From a virus, in IMG/VR virus record IMGVR_UViG_3300042691_015688, positions 1-28,338 of that record: 28,338 nucleotides of DNA. The stretch is one strand, 5' to 3'. Both the position numbers and the translations under genes were made by a program. Below the pieces are notes generated by a model. The model made no database searches. It saw only the letters and a program-made list of their open reading frames with translations, and was not told the DNA's origin. Of this stretch, positions 6,515 to 12,119 are shown piece by piece; the first letter of the stretch is position 1, and each line of letters opens with the position of its first letter.

Positions 6515-6750
6515 TGCGAAGTCGCTGGTTAGATGAGGCGGCGTGTCTTGATCTAGATGTGAACCTGTTTTTCCCTGAACCGGGGAAATTAGCCCACATT
6601 CAGGTCGCTCGAGCGAAGTCCATCTGTAAGTCGTGTACGGTTCGCGAGCAGTGTCTAGATTATGCGTTGAGTTTCTCTGATCGTTCTATTCCCGGCATAT
6701 GGGGTGGGACGACAGAGTCCGAACGACGACGACTAAAGAGGACACAATGA
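6514..6750 (+). CDS. whiB: WhiB-family iron-sulfur transcription regulator
   Basis: A 78-residue protein. ATG 6514 shares its A with the stop of ssb (TAATG). The WhiB layout is complete: Cys11 (W-x-D-E-A-A-C), Cys38-x-x-Cys41-x5-Cys47 for the [4Fe-4S] cluster, the phrase FFPEPG at 19-24, the turn GIWGG at 61-65 and the basic helix RRRLKR at 71-76. WhiB proteins bind the sigma-A subunit of RNA polymerase in Actinobacteria and respond to redox. A phage copy may redirect host polymerase or block host WhiB; phage WhiB proteins that repress host genes are known. It is the strongest marker that the host is an actinobacterium. Confidence 0.95.
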   Translation: MRSRWLDEAACLDLDVNLFFPEPGKLAHIQVARAKSICKSCTVREQCLDYALSFSDRSIPGIWGGTTESERRRLKRTQ

Positions 6751-7244
6751 AAGACGGTGTTGATCCGGCGAGCCTTCTAGGCCCGACGAAGGGTGATTGT
6801 GCCTGTGGCTGTGGCCTCTTCGGTACGTTGCGCAAACGTCCACTAAACCACATTCGAGGATGTACCTGCCCTAAATGTCGAGGGAAACGTAATCGTGCGA
6901 AGGGTGACGCGAAGGCTCGAGTGGCACGGAAGGCTCTAGGCCTTAAGGGTGCGAATACGCGACACGAAGAATTGTGGGGTGGCGGTATTCGGGTAGAAGT
7001 AAAAGCAGGTGCTCAGGTCTCGCCAGTTTGGACACGGTTCCGTCTTGCTGAGGAACAGTCCGAACAACATCGTGCGTTCGGGGATTCTCGCCCGTTCGTC
7101 CTCGTAGCGATGCCTGATGGTATGAAAGACGGACTAATAGTGACGAGGCTCTCAACGATACGAGAGACTGCCGCCGCTCTACTGGAGGAAATGTTTGATG
7201 AGTATCGAAGCAATGGTGTGGGCCTTAGAGCAGACGAACCTTGA
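6747..7244 (+). CDS. Putative PD-(D/E)xK nuclease with N-terminal zinc site
   Basis: A 165-residue protein starting at ATG 6747 (ATGA overlap with whiB). The N-terminal 50 residues hold six cysteines (CACGC at 18-22; CTCPKC at 39-44) with His35, a likely zinc knuckle, followed by a basic helix. Residues 70-130 read GANTRHEELWGGGIRVEVKAG and later RPFVLVAMPDG; Glu74 or 75 with Glu84-Val-Lys86 fits the E...ExK core of PD-(D/E)xK nucleases or Holliday-junction resolvase-like folds. It probably cuts branched or foreign DNA in the replication/recombination operon. Fold assignment is by motif only. Its 3' end overlaps the next gene by 47 bases. Confidence 0.55.
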   Translation: MKDGVDPASLLGPTKGDCACGCGLFGTLRKRPLNHIRGCTCPKCRGKRNRAKGDAKARVARKALGLKGANTRHEELWGGGIRVEVKAGAQVSPVWTRFRLAEEQSEQHRAFGDSRPFVLVAMPDGMKDGLIVTRLSTIRETAAALLEEMFDEYRSNGVGLRADEP

Positions 7245-7956
7245 CCCTGTAGACAAACTGACCCTGCTCGGGATTGCGAATCACGCCGACAGGTTCGGAG
7301 CTAACGCTTGGCCTTCGGTCTCTACCCTTGCCTTATATGTGGGTAGATCGGAGATGACGGTACGTCGCTCCTTGCGTCGTCTCTGCGATCTCGGTCTGAT
7401 CTCGATTCAGATTCAGGGTGGAGGCTCGTCGCGTCACGGGGGCTACCGTCCGAATCTGTACACAGTCCGAATGAGGCCTATCACCGGCGATACCCCTAAA
7501 CTAGAGAGGGCTCACACCGGCGATAGCGCAGGCCTCTCACCCGTGTTAGGGCAGGCCTCACATAGCCCTGTGAGGAGAACCGTCCTAGAACCTTTAGAGA
7601 ACCGTCCTACCGTCCCTGTCGGCTTCGAGGACTGGTGGAAGGCCTATCCGAAGCGTGTCGGTAAGAGAGCGGCGCACACAGCGTTTCAGAAGGTTCTTAA
7701 AGGCAAGGACGCACCTACAGTCGAGACCCTTATTCAGGGAGCGCAACGACTCGCAAGCGAGGGTCGCGAGTACCGGTTCATACCGAACCCGACGACGTGG
7801 CTCAATCAGGGACGCTGGGAAGACGAAACGCTTGCCCCTCCGATCCCGTCCGAAGCCCCAGCCCCGAAACCGTTCTGTCAGGAATGCCGGTCGGGCTGGA
7901 AGATTCGCGAGGAGGACGGGGTAGAGCGAGCATTCCGATGCGAATGCCAACGCTAA
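7198..7956 (+). CDS. Replication initiator / replisome organiser (HTH_36 type) with C-terminal zinc ribbon
   Basis: A 252-residue protein; ATG 7198 is eight bases after GGAGGA (7184-7189), better than TTG 7195. Residues 1-90 form a winged helix typical of phage initiators (KLTLLGIANHADRFG, WPSVSTLALYVGRSEMTVRRS, LRRLCDLGLISI). Residues 90-140 are a linker whose DNA carries origin-like repeats. Residues 141-205 (FEDWWKAYPKRVGKRAAHTA, then IPNPTTWLNQGRWEDE) match the C-terminal domain seen in phage replisome organisers that load the host helicase. The last 25 residues hold CQEC and CEC, a small zinc ribbon. It would open the phage origin and recruit the host replisome; no phage polymerase or helicase is visible here. 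Confidence 0.75.
   Translation: MSIEAMVWALEQTNLDPVDKLTLLGIANHADRFGANAWPSVSTLALYVGRSEMTVRRSLRRLCDLGLISIQIQGGGSSRHGGYRPNLYTVRMRPITGDTPKLERAHTGDSAGLSPVLGQASHSPVRRTVLEPLENRPTVPVGFEDWWKAYPKRVGKRAAHTAFQKVLKGKDAPTVETLIQGAQRLASEGREYRFIPNPTTWLNQGRWEDETLAPPIPSEAPAPKPFCQECRSGWKIREEDGVERAFRCECQR
7482..7575. other. Candidate replication origin: direct and inverted repeats inside the initiator gene
   Basis: Within the linker-coding part of the initiator gene, CACCGGCGATA occurs twice (7482-7492, 7515-7525). GCAGGCCTC, followed by TCAC or AC, also occurs twice (7528-7540, 7551-7561). CTCAC recurs at 7511, 7536 and 7557, and CCTCACA (7556-7562) faces TGTGAGG (7569-7575) across six bases as a perfect seven-pair inverted repeat. 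Iterons inside the initiator gene, between its two domains, are the arrangement of lambda O and several Gram-positive phages. The origin role is inference. Confidence 0.45.
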
Positions 7957-8000
7957 AACCCCTGCGTAAAACACTATTTTGCGAGAATCTTAGAAAAACC
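7957..8000 (+). other. Short AT-richer gap before the second promoter
   Basis: This gap follows the initiator gene and holds a weak hairpin: CGTAAAA (7965-7971) can face TTTTGCG (7977-7983) with a five-base loop and one G-T pair. It might end the upstream transcript, but it is too AT-rich and lacks a T-run, so only weak support. Confidence 0.25.
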
Positions 8001-8030
8001 TAGACACCTTTACTAGATAGTGTTTAGAAT
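8001..8030 (+). promoter_or_regulatory. Promoter of the second operon (TAGACA-N18-TAGAAT)
   Basis: TAGACA at 8001-8006 and TAGAAT at 8025-8030 with an 18-base spacer, preceded by AAAAACC as in the copy at 3116. Predicted +1 is base 8037. The two elements and the spacer length are shared with the first promoter while the spacer sequences differ, which argues for function rather than a recent duplication. Confidence 0.75.
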
Positions 8031-8036
8031 GAGTAC

Positions 8037-8067
8037 GTCGGAACAAGCCGACCACAACCGTAAGGAG
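8037..8067 (+). promoter_or_regulatory. 5'-terminal mRNA hairpin and ribosome site, conserved with 3152-3183
   Basis: At the predicted +1 the RNA starts GTCGG (8037-8041), loop AACAAG, CCGAC (8048-8052), a perfect five-pair stem. It continues ACAACCGTAAGGAGCA with Shine-Dalgarno AAGGAG at 8062-8067, six bases before GTG 8074. The stem pairs differ from the first copy but pairing is kept. Confidence 0.6.
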
Positions 8068-8073
8068 CATTAA

Positions 8074-8502
8074 GTGATCACGAACGTAGACAAGGCCAAG
8101 GCCAAGGTCATCTCAGAGGAGATCAAGCAAGCCGTTGAGGCAATCCTCGCCAAGCACAACCTCGAAACCACCAAGATCAGCACCGGACACGGCGACTGGT
8201 TTGAGTTCAAGGTTCAGGCCACCGCAATCCAGTTGAGCCTCAACGGAGTCAATCTCGCCACCAAGCACGCACTTGCGTACACCAAGTTCGGATTCACCTC
8301 CTACACCAACGGCGAGGCCACCGAACTCACCGCACCGCTCGGAACCAAGTTCACCTTCCGCAACGCCGAATACATCTTCATCGGAATTGACACGGCGAAA
8401 AAGAAGAACCCCATCGTGATTCGGAGCGTCGTGAACGGCGCAGAGTACGGGATGCCCGAGAGCGGTATCAGTCTGATCAACGAAGCGGCGAAGGAGGCCT
8501 GA
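8074..8502 (+). CDS. Hypothetical protein, probably highly expressed
   Basis: A 142-residue protein starting at GTG 8074 behind the second promoter and an ideal ribosome site. It has an N-terminal helix (KAKAKVISEEIKQAVEAILAKH) then a beta-rich body (WFEFKVQATAIQLSLNG, TKFTFRNAEYIFIGIDTAKK). No catalytic or binding motif is recognised. Codon choice is unusually strict (AAG, ATC, GAG, ACC, CTC preferred), like the capsid and major tail protein genes and unlike its small neighbours, so the product is probably abundant. A DNA- or RNA-coating or host-takeover role would fit, but this is inference. Confidence 0.8.
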   Translation: MITNVDKAKAKVISEEIKQAVEAILAKHNLETTKISTGHGDWFEFKVQATAIQLSLNGVNLATKHALAYTKFGFTSYTNGEATELTAPLGTKFTFRNAEYIFIGIDTAKKKNPIVIRSVVNGAEYGMPESGISLINEAAKEA

Positions 8503-8503
8503 G

Positions 8504-8770
8504 ATGGACAAGGCCTTCTATAACGAGGCGGTCGACCGACAACTGCCGTACAGCCCACAAGCGTTACGAGCCGCTCTTGTCATCTTCCTCAGACATTGGG
8601 ATGACGAGACCCCTGACGAGGACATCGTCACGGCTCTTGACGAGGCCTCTGATCTCGCTGATCTCCCGTACGAGATTGAGGTGGACGAGACGCTAGAGAC
8701 CAAGACCCCGTACCAAGTCAGCGGCCTGATCACCAGCGTCGCTATCTACCTCACCGGCAAGACGTTCTAA
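8504..8770 (+). CDS. Hypothetical small acidic protein
   Basis: An 88-residue acidic protein with ribosome site AAGGAGG seven bases before ATG 8504. It is mostly helical (QALRAALVIFLRHWDDETPDE, VTALDEASDLADLPYEIEVD) with a C-terminal stretch that could be a buried beta strand or weak membrane segment (VSGLITSVAIYLTG). No family recognised. Same operon as the preceding abundant protein. Confidence 0.7.
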   Translation: MDKAFYNEAVDRQLPYSPQALRAALVIFLRHWDDETPDEDIVTALDEASDLADLPYEIEVDETLETKTPYQVSGLITSVAIYLTGKTF

Positions 8771-8781
8771 GGAGGACGAAG

Positions 8782-9093
8782 ATGACCACATTCGAGGCAA
8801 TGGCAATTCGCAATCGTGCGAGAGGAGGACACTGGTTTGACCACGACTCAATGGAACTGTTCGGCACACGTTTTGAGTCCGACCCCGACCTGATCGGTGA
8901 TGAGTATTACTTCATCACTTCCGAACAGGATCGCTCAGGGGAACCGTGGCGTAGTGCGTGGGAAGGTGTACGCCGATACACGATCAGAGCCGAATACGAA
9001 GGCCGAATCAGGACGGTAAGTGAGTTCGGAGAATACGACACCCTGCGTGAGGCTCAGGAGGCCTTGCGAAACATAGAAGGAGAAGACAGATGA
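8782..9093 (+). CDS. Conserved small phage protein (HWFD-x5-LFGTR type)
   Basis: A 103-residue protein with ribosome site AAGGAGG before ATG 8782. The phrase HWFDHDSMELFGTRFES followed by YYFITSEQDRSGEPW is characteristic of a small protein family found in phages of many hosts, always of unknown function. The C-terminal half (RRYTIRAEYEGRIRTVSEFG then LREAQEALRNIE) is beta strand then helix. The compact alpha/beta fold suggests a cytoplasmic early protein. Confidence 0.75.
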   Translation: MTTFEAMAIRNRARGGHWFDHDSMELFGTRFESDPDLIGDEYYFITSEQDRSGEPWRSAWEGVRRYTIRAEYEGRIRTVSEFGEYDTLREAQEALRNIEGEDR

Positions 9094-9281
9094 CAGCACA
9101 ATGGGAACAGCCGATCCGACCGCTCGAGTACAAATACCGGTCAGATGAATTCGCGTCCGGCTGGTCACCGTGGTTGTTGGTCGTGTTCATTCGACCGACA
9201 CACAATGGCTATGAGATTATGGGCCCGAACGGTGTCACGTGGGATTCGTCCTCAGTGTTTATTCAGGAGAAGAAAGCATGA
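9090..9281 (+). CDS. Hypothetical small protein
   Basis: A 63-residue protein with ATG 9090 overlapping the previous stop (ATGA) and AAGGAGAAG upstream. It is rich in Trp and aromatic residues (FASGWSPWLLVVFI, GYEIMGPNGVTWDSSSVF), with the look of a small all-beta fold. No family recognised and no membrane anchor is convincing. The next gene overlaps its stop. Confidence 0.6.
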   Translation: MTAQWEQPIRPLEYKYRSDEFASGWSPWLLVVFIRPTHNGYEIMGPNGVTWDSSSVFIQEKKA

Positions 9282-9454
9282 CACGCAAAGACTTTGAGCT
9301 CATCGCCCGAATCATCGCAGAGGCACGACGCGACTACCCGTCCGATCAGACGGCGCAGACCATCCTCAACCGTCTCAGCGAGGACTTCGCATCACAACTC
9401 GCAACGACCAACGAGGCCTTCCAACCGGAGCGTTTCCTGAGGGCTTGCGAATGA
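9278..9454 (+). CDS. Small helical phage protein (MTRKDFELIA type)
   Basis: A 58-residue helical protein starting at ATG 9278 (ATGA overlap; GGAGAAGAAAG upstream). It begins MTRKDFELIARIIAEARRDY and ends FQPERFLRAC. This pattern (a short N-terminal DYxxIA helix, a middle LxxxFA helix and a terminal F-x-x-ACG-like end) is familiar from small proteins of many actinophages and enterobacterial phages, function unknown. Confidence 0.65.
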   Translation: MTRKDFELIARIIAEARRDYPSDQTAQTILNRLSEDFASQLATTNEAFQPERFLRACE

Positions 9455-9786
9455 CCTACGACCTTGACGACCCTCGGTCGATTGCCGCCGCTTGGCACGG
9501 AGGCCAAAACTCGGCCCTGTACGCATACGCATCTACAGGACTCGTCACAGGGGACAGCATCTTCCGAGAGATCGATTACTGCCTGACCCTCGCGACCACG
9601 AAGAAAGACGAAGCGGAACTACAAACCCTCCGAGCATTCGTCGTCGTCGCTCGCCGTGACGCAATCCTGCGAGACACAGACCGCCTAGTTCGCAACGTCA
9701 TAGGCATTCACGGCGACATCTGGGACTTTATGAACCTCAAGACAGCGATCCTCGAGACGATCAGCAAACACGAGAATGTTGAATGA
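9451..9786 (+). CDS. Hypothetical helical protein
   Basis: A 111-residue protein starting at ATG 9451 (ATGA overlap); a TTG at 9445 would add two residues without benefit. It is helical and charged, with phrases SIAAAWHGGQNSALYAYAS and LRAFVVVARRDAILRD. No motif or family recognised. The tight overlaps on both sides place it firmly in the operon. Confidence 0.65.
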   Translation: MTYDLDDPRSIAAAWHGGQNSALYAYASTGLVTGDSIFREIDYCLTLATTKKDEAELQTLRAFVVVARRDAILRDTDRLVRNVIGIHGDIWDFMNLKTAILETISKHENVE

Positions 9787-9980
9787 CAGTCACAATTCGG
9801 GTCGGTATCCCTCTCGCCGAGTTTGATTACCCCGGTGTACGGGCGAGAGTAGAGCGGTACGCGATGGATGTACTGCGAGAGGAATCAGGCACGACAAGGC
9901 CTCTCGAGGTTGCGTGGCAATTCGTACCGCTCGCCGACCAAGCGATCTGTATTGCGACTATCGGGAGGGAAGATGCCTGA
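9783..9980 (+). CDS. Hypothetical small protein
   Basis: A 65-residue protein with ATG 9783 inside the previous stop (ATGA). Predicted beta-helix-beta: MTVTIRVGIPLAEF, RARVERYAMDVLREES, LEVAWQFVPLADQAICIATIG. No family recognised. The next gene starts eight bases before its end. Confidence 0.55.
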   Translation: MTVTIRVGIPLAEFDYPGVRARVERYAMDVLREESGTTRPLEVAWQFVPLADQAICIATIGREDA

Positions 9981-10146
9981 GCCTCGCTGGCTGACCTACG
10001 TTCTCGCAGGTCAGACCGTCTCAATGCTTTCGCTCCTAGACATAAACGGGTGGCGACCAACATTTGCTCGGCTGGTCCTTGTATGCTGTGTAGGTCTGAC
10101 CACAATCGGGCTGATCAGAACATCGACACAGAAGGGCAACAAGTAA
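9973..10146 (+). CDS. Small membrane protein
   Basis: A 57-residue protein starting at ATG 9973 behind GGGAGGGAAG, overlapping the previous gene by eight bases. Two hydrophobic stretches (about residues 7-23 and 31-49, LVLVCCVGLTTIGLI) suggest a two-pass membrane protein with a basic C-terminus (RTSTQKGNK). It lies among early genes, not the lysis genes, so a superinfection or host-membrane role is possible; no direct evidence. Confidence 0.55.
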   Translation: MPEPRWLTYVLAGQTVSMLSLLDINGWRPTFARLVLVCCVGLTTIGLIRTSTQKGNK

Positions 10147-10328
10147 TGGCACCGAAGATCACAGCACCCTGCGGAACACGATCAGCGTGGGTGCGTCACA
10201 AGCGCAAAGGAGAACAACCGTGCGAAGAATGCCGTTTGGCCTACAACGAATACTGCCGTGCGTACTACTCGCGTCGCCGTTCCTCGCGTCCTGCGGTGAC
10301 GACGGAACAAGTCCCGACAGCACTCTGA
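10146..10328 (+). CDS. Small zinc-finger-like actinophage protein
   Basis: A 60-residue basic protein whose ATG shares the A of the preceding TAA (TAATG). It has the pattern CGTRSAWVRHKRKGEQPC (Cys9 to Cys26) then CEEC and a further Cys37, a small zinc site common in short actinophage proteins of unknown role. The last 36 codons are overlapped in another frame by the lipoprotein gene that starts at 10220, which is unusual and probably explains its low-complexity basic tail (YYSRRRSSRPAV). Confidence 0.65.
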   Translation: MAPKITAPCGTRSAWVRHKRKGEQPCEECRLAYNEYCRAYYSRRRSSRPAVTTEQVPTAL

Positions 10329-10831
10329 GCCCTCTTCCCTCAATCGTGTATGTACCGGTTGAGACAACCACATTCGGAGCTCACGACGCACTCCAAGAGG
10401 ACATTGAGTCGGGAGCGTTAGAACCCGACCTGACCCAAGTTGATTGGGAAGGCCTCGCAGAGATCGTCGCCAGCGAAGAAGAGAGCAAGCGGCAGGCCGA
10501 GATCGCTACAGCCCGAGACACATACGGGCGATGCGGCGAATGGCACGACCTTGCGATTAGCGTCGGCTGGACAGAAGAGGACTGGCCTACCCTCTCGAGG
10601 ATCATCTACCGTGAGTCACGCTGTATCCCCGAGGCCTGTTCACGGAGCGACTCGGGCCTAAAGTGTCGCGACGCTGGGCTAGTTCAGGTCAATCAGATTC
10701 ATCGCGAATGGCTCGCCGGTATGGGCTACTCATTCCCTGACGATCTCTTCGACCCTGCGATCAATCTCACGTTCGCCCGTCGTCTCTACGAGACCTCAGG
10801 GTGGAAACCGTGGCGTTGGCTCGCCGAATGA
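10220..10831 (+). CDS. Lipoprotein with lysozyme/transglycosylase-like domain
   Basis: A 203-residue protein. GTG 10220 is seven bases after AAAGGAG (10206-10212). It begins MRRMPFGLQR, has a hydrophobic core and an excellent lipobox LASC (22-25), so the mature protein would be lipid-anchored at Cys25 outside the membrane. Residues 25-115 are an acidic stalk with a helical part. Residues about 105-203 fit a lysozyme-like fold: WPTLSRIIYRESRC places Glu132 as the catalytic acid, GLVQVN at 153-158 is the hallmark turn, and a Trp-rich end (GWKPWRWL) closes it. It could trim peptidoglycan locally, help DNA entry or block superinfection; a lysis role is less likely because it is far from the lysis cassette. 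Its start lies inside the preceding gene (109-base overlap). Confidence 0.75.
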   Translation: MRRMPFGLQRILPCVLLASPFLASCGDDGTSPDSTLSPLPSIVYVPVETTTFGAHDALQEDIESGALEPDLTQVDWEGLAEIVASEEESKRQAEIATARDTYGRCGEWHDLAISVGWTEEDWPTLSRIIYRESRCIPEACSRSDSGLKCRDAGLVQVNQIHREWLAGMGYSFPDDLFDPAINLTFARRLYETSGWKPWRWLAE

Positions 10832-11973
10832 GATTCGTTAGCCTGTTCTCCGGCGTCGGAGGGTTTGATCTAGGCCTAGAACAAGCCGGGATGGAATGTG
10901 TCGCACAGGTCGAATGGGATCGGAACTGCCAAGCGATCCTTGCGAAACATTGGCCGAAAACCCCGAGATGGGGTGACGTAGCGAAAGTGTATGGAAGACA
11001 CCTACCGCCAGCCGAAGTCGTCGCGTTCGGATCACCCTGCCAAGACTTATCCCACGCAGGCAAACGAGCAGGCCTCAACGGCGACAAGTCCGGCCTGTTC
11101 TTTCAGGCGATCCGAATCATAAAGGAGATGCGCGATGCTTCAGCATCCCGACCAACTGGCCCTATTCCCCGATACGCAATCTGGGAGAACGTCCCCGGAG
11201 CACTTAACAGCAACAACGGACGAGACTTTCGGGCCGTCATCGATGCGCTGGCAGACATCGGGGCGGTGGCAATCGAATGGGCTGTGCTGGATGCGCAACA
11301 CTTCGGAGTCCCCCAGCGACGACGGCGCATCTTCCTCGTCGCTATCTTCGATCCTGCTACCGCCGAACGCTGTCCCGATCCGCTACTACCTGTCGGCAAA
11401 GGCCGCCGAGGGAATACTTCGGAGAGCCGAACGACGCTCGAGGACGATACCCCGACTACTGGAAGACGCTCTGACGACTCTCGCGAACAAACGCCCGAAG
11501 ATGACTCAGTCACCGTCTTCCAGCCCGGAGTAATGGTCAGGCAAGGCGCAGGGGTACTTCGCGACCTAGTCCCCTCTCTGCGAGCCGAGGCACACGCAGG
11601 AGACAACCAAGCGCACATCGCCCAGCCCATCGGGTTCTCCCATACTCAAGGCCTCGACCCCCAAGCCTCCGAGATTGCGTGGCCTACCCTGCGCTCCGAA
11701 GGAGGAGGACACGCCGTCCTAACGGAGTACGCATTACGCAAACTGACCCCTTTGGAATGCGAACGGCTGATGGGGTGGCCTGACGACCACACTCGTTGGC
11801 GAGCAGACGGGCAACAGCAGGCTGACGCTCATCGCTACCGGCAGTGCGGTAACGGGGTCGCGTCTCCCGTCGCTCGCTGGGTAGCCGAACAGATCATTAG
11901 GCTTGAGGAACTCAAAATTGAGGCGAAACGTGGTGTTGAGGCCGGATTACGGGAGATTGGGGACGGCGCATGA
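10828..11973 (+). CDS. C5-cytosine DNA methyltransferase
   Basis: A 381-residue enzyme starting at ATG 10828 (ATGA overlap). All core motifs are present: motif I FSGVGGFDLGLE (7-18) for SAM, motif IV GSPCQDLS (68-75) with catalytic Cys71, motif VI WENVPGAL (119-126) with Glu120, motif VIII QRRRRIFLV (163-171), and motifs IX-X in LTPLECERLMGWPDD and YRQCGNGVASPVARWV (337-352). The region 175-300 between VIII and IX is the target-recognition domain; its target cannot be read from sequence. It would methylate phage DNA, for protection or as the first step of a base hypermodification. Another reading frame with its own ribosome site is embedded at 11135-11533, opposite residues 103-235. Confidence 0.93.
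   Translation: MRFVSLFSGVGGFDLGLEQAGMECVAQVEWDRNCQAILAKHWPKTPRWGDVAKVYGRHLPPAEVVAFGSPCQDLSHAGKRAGLNGDKSGLFFQAIRIIKEMRDASASRPTGPIPRYAIWENVPGALNSNNGRDFRAVIDALADIGAVAIEWAVLDAQHFGVPQRRRRIFLVAIFDPATAERCPDPLLPVGKGRRGNTSESRTTLEDDTPTTGRRSDDSREQTPEDDSVTVFQPGVMVRQGAGVLRDLVPSLRAEAHAGDNQAHIAQPIGFSHTQGLDPQASEIAWPTLRSEGGGHAVLTEYALRKLTPLECERLMGWPDDHTRWRADGQQQADAHRYRQCGNGVASPVARWVAEQIIRLEELKIEAKRGVEAGLREIGDGA
11121..11127 (+). promoter_or_regulatory. Internal Shine-Dalgarno (AAAGGAG) for the embedded gene
   Basis: AAAGGAG at 11121-11127 lies inside the methyltransferase coding sequence, seven bases before ATG 11135, which opens a 132-codon frame. Ideal strength and spacing support real translation of the nested gene. 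Confidence 0.7.
11135..11533 (+). CDS. Out-of-frame gene embedded in the methyltransferase gene (YYLSAKA family)
   Basis: A 132-residue protein read in a different frame from the methyltransferase, lying entirely inside it. It has its own ribosome site (AAAGGAG, spacing 7). The sequence is not random: SGRTSPEHL (16-24), CWMRNTSESP (51-60), SLSSILLP (69-76) and YYLSAKAAEGILRRAERR (84-101) followed by IPRLLEDAL match, from memory, a recurrent phage protein (pattern FGxTSPE, W-x-NTxESP, LSxIL, YYLSxKAxxGILRRAExR) that accompanies phage C5-methyltransferases in other host phyla. Function unknown. Partnership with the methyltransferase, for instance modulating it, is inference. Alternative: a conserved shadow frame, which the ribosome site argues against. 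Confidence 0.72.
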   Translation: MLQHPDQLALFPDTQSGRTSPEHLTATTDETFGPSSMRWQTSGRWQSNGLCWMRNTSESPSDDGASSSSLSSILLPPNAVPIRYYLSAKAAEGILRRAERRSRTIPRLLEDALTTLANKRPKMTQSPSSSPE

Positions 11974-12119
11974 AGTTTTATGTTAGGACAGACCACTACT
12001 GCTCAAACTGCGAGGCTCACACGGGCTGGTTCGTGGAGGCGTACGACAACGGGACTGAGTACGCCTGCGATACCTGTGAGCAAATGTGGATAGAGGAAAC
12101 ACGGGATGACCTTGACTGA
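11970..12119 (+). CDS. Small zinc-ribbon protein
   Basis: A 49-residue acidic protein starting at ATG 11970 (ATGA overlap with the methyltransferase stop; GGGGA upstream). Cys11-x-x-Cys14 and Cys33-x-x-Cys36 are spaced as in a zinc ribbon (HYCSNCEAHTGWFVEAYD and YACDTCEQMW). Such mini-ribbons often bind nucleic acid or bridge proteins. It is the last gene of the methyltransferase transcript before a gene-free gap. Confidence 0.65.
   Translation: MKFYVRTDHYCSNCEAHTGWFVEAYDNGTEYACDTCEQMWIEETRDDLD

Noticed and set aside
11103-11630. Minus-strand frame opposite the methyltransferase
   Set aside because: Ser/Arg-rich shadow frame; it has no neighbours on that strand and the plus strand already holds two coherent proteins here.
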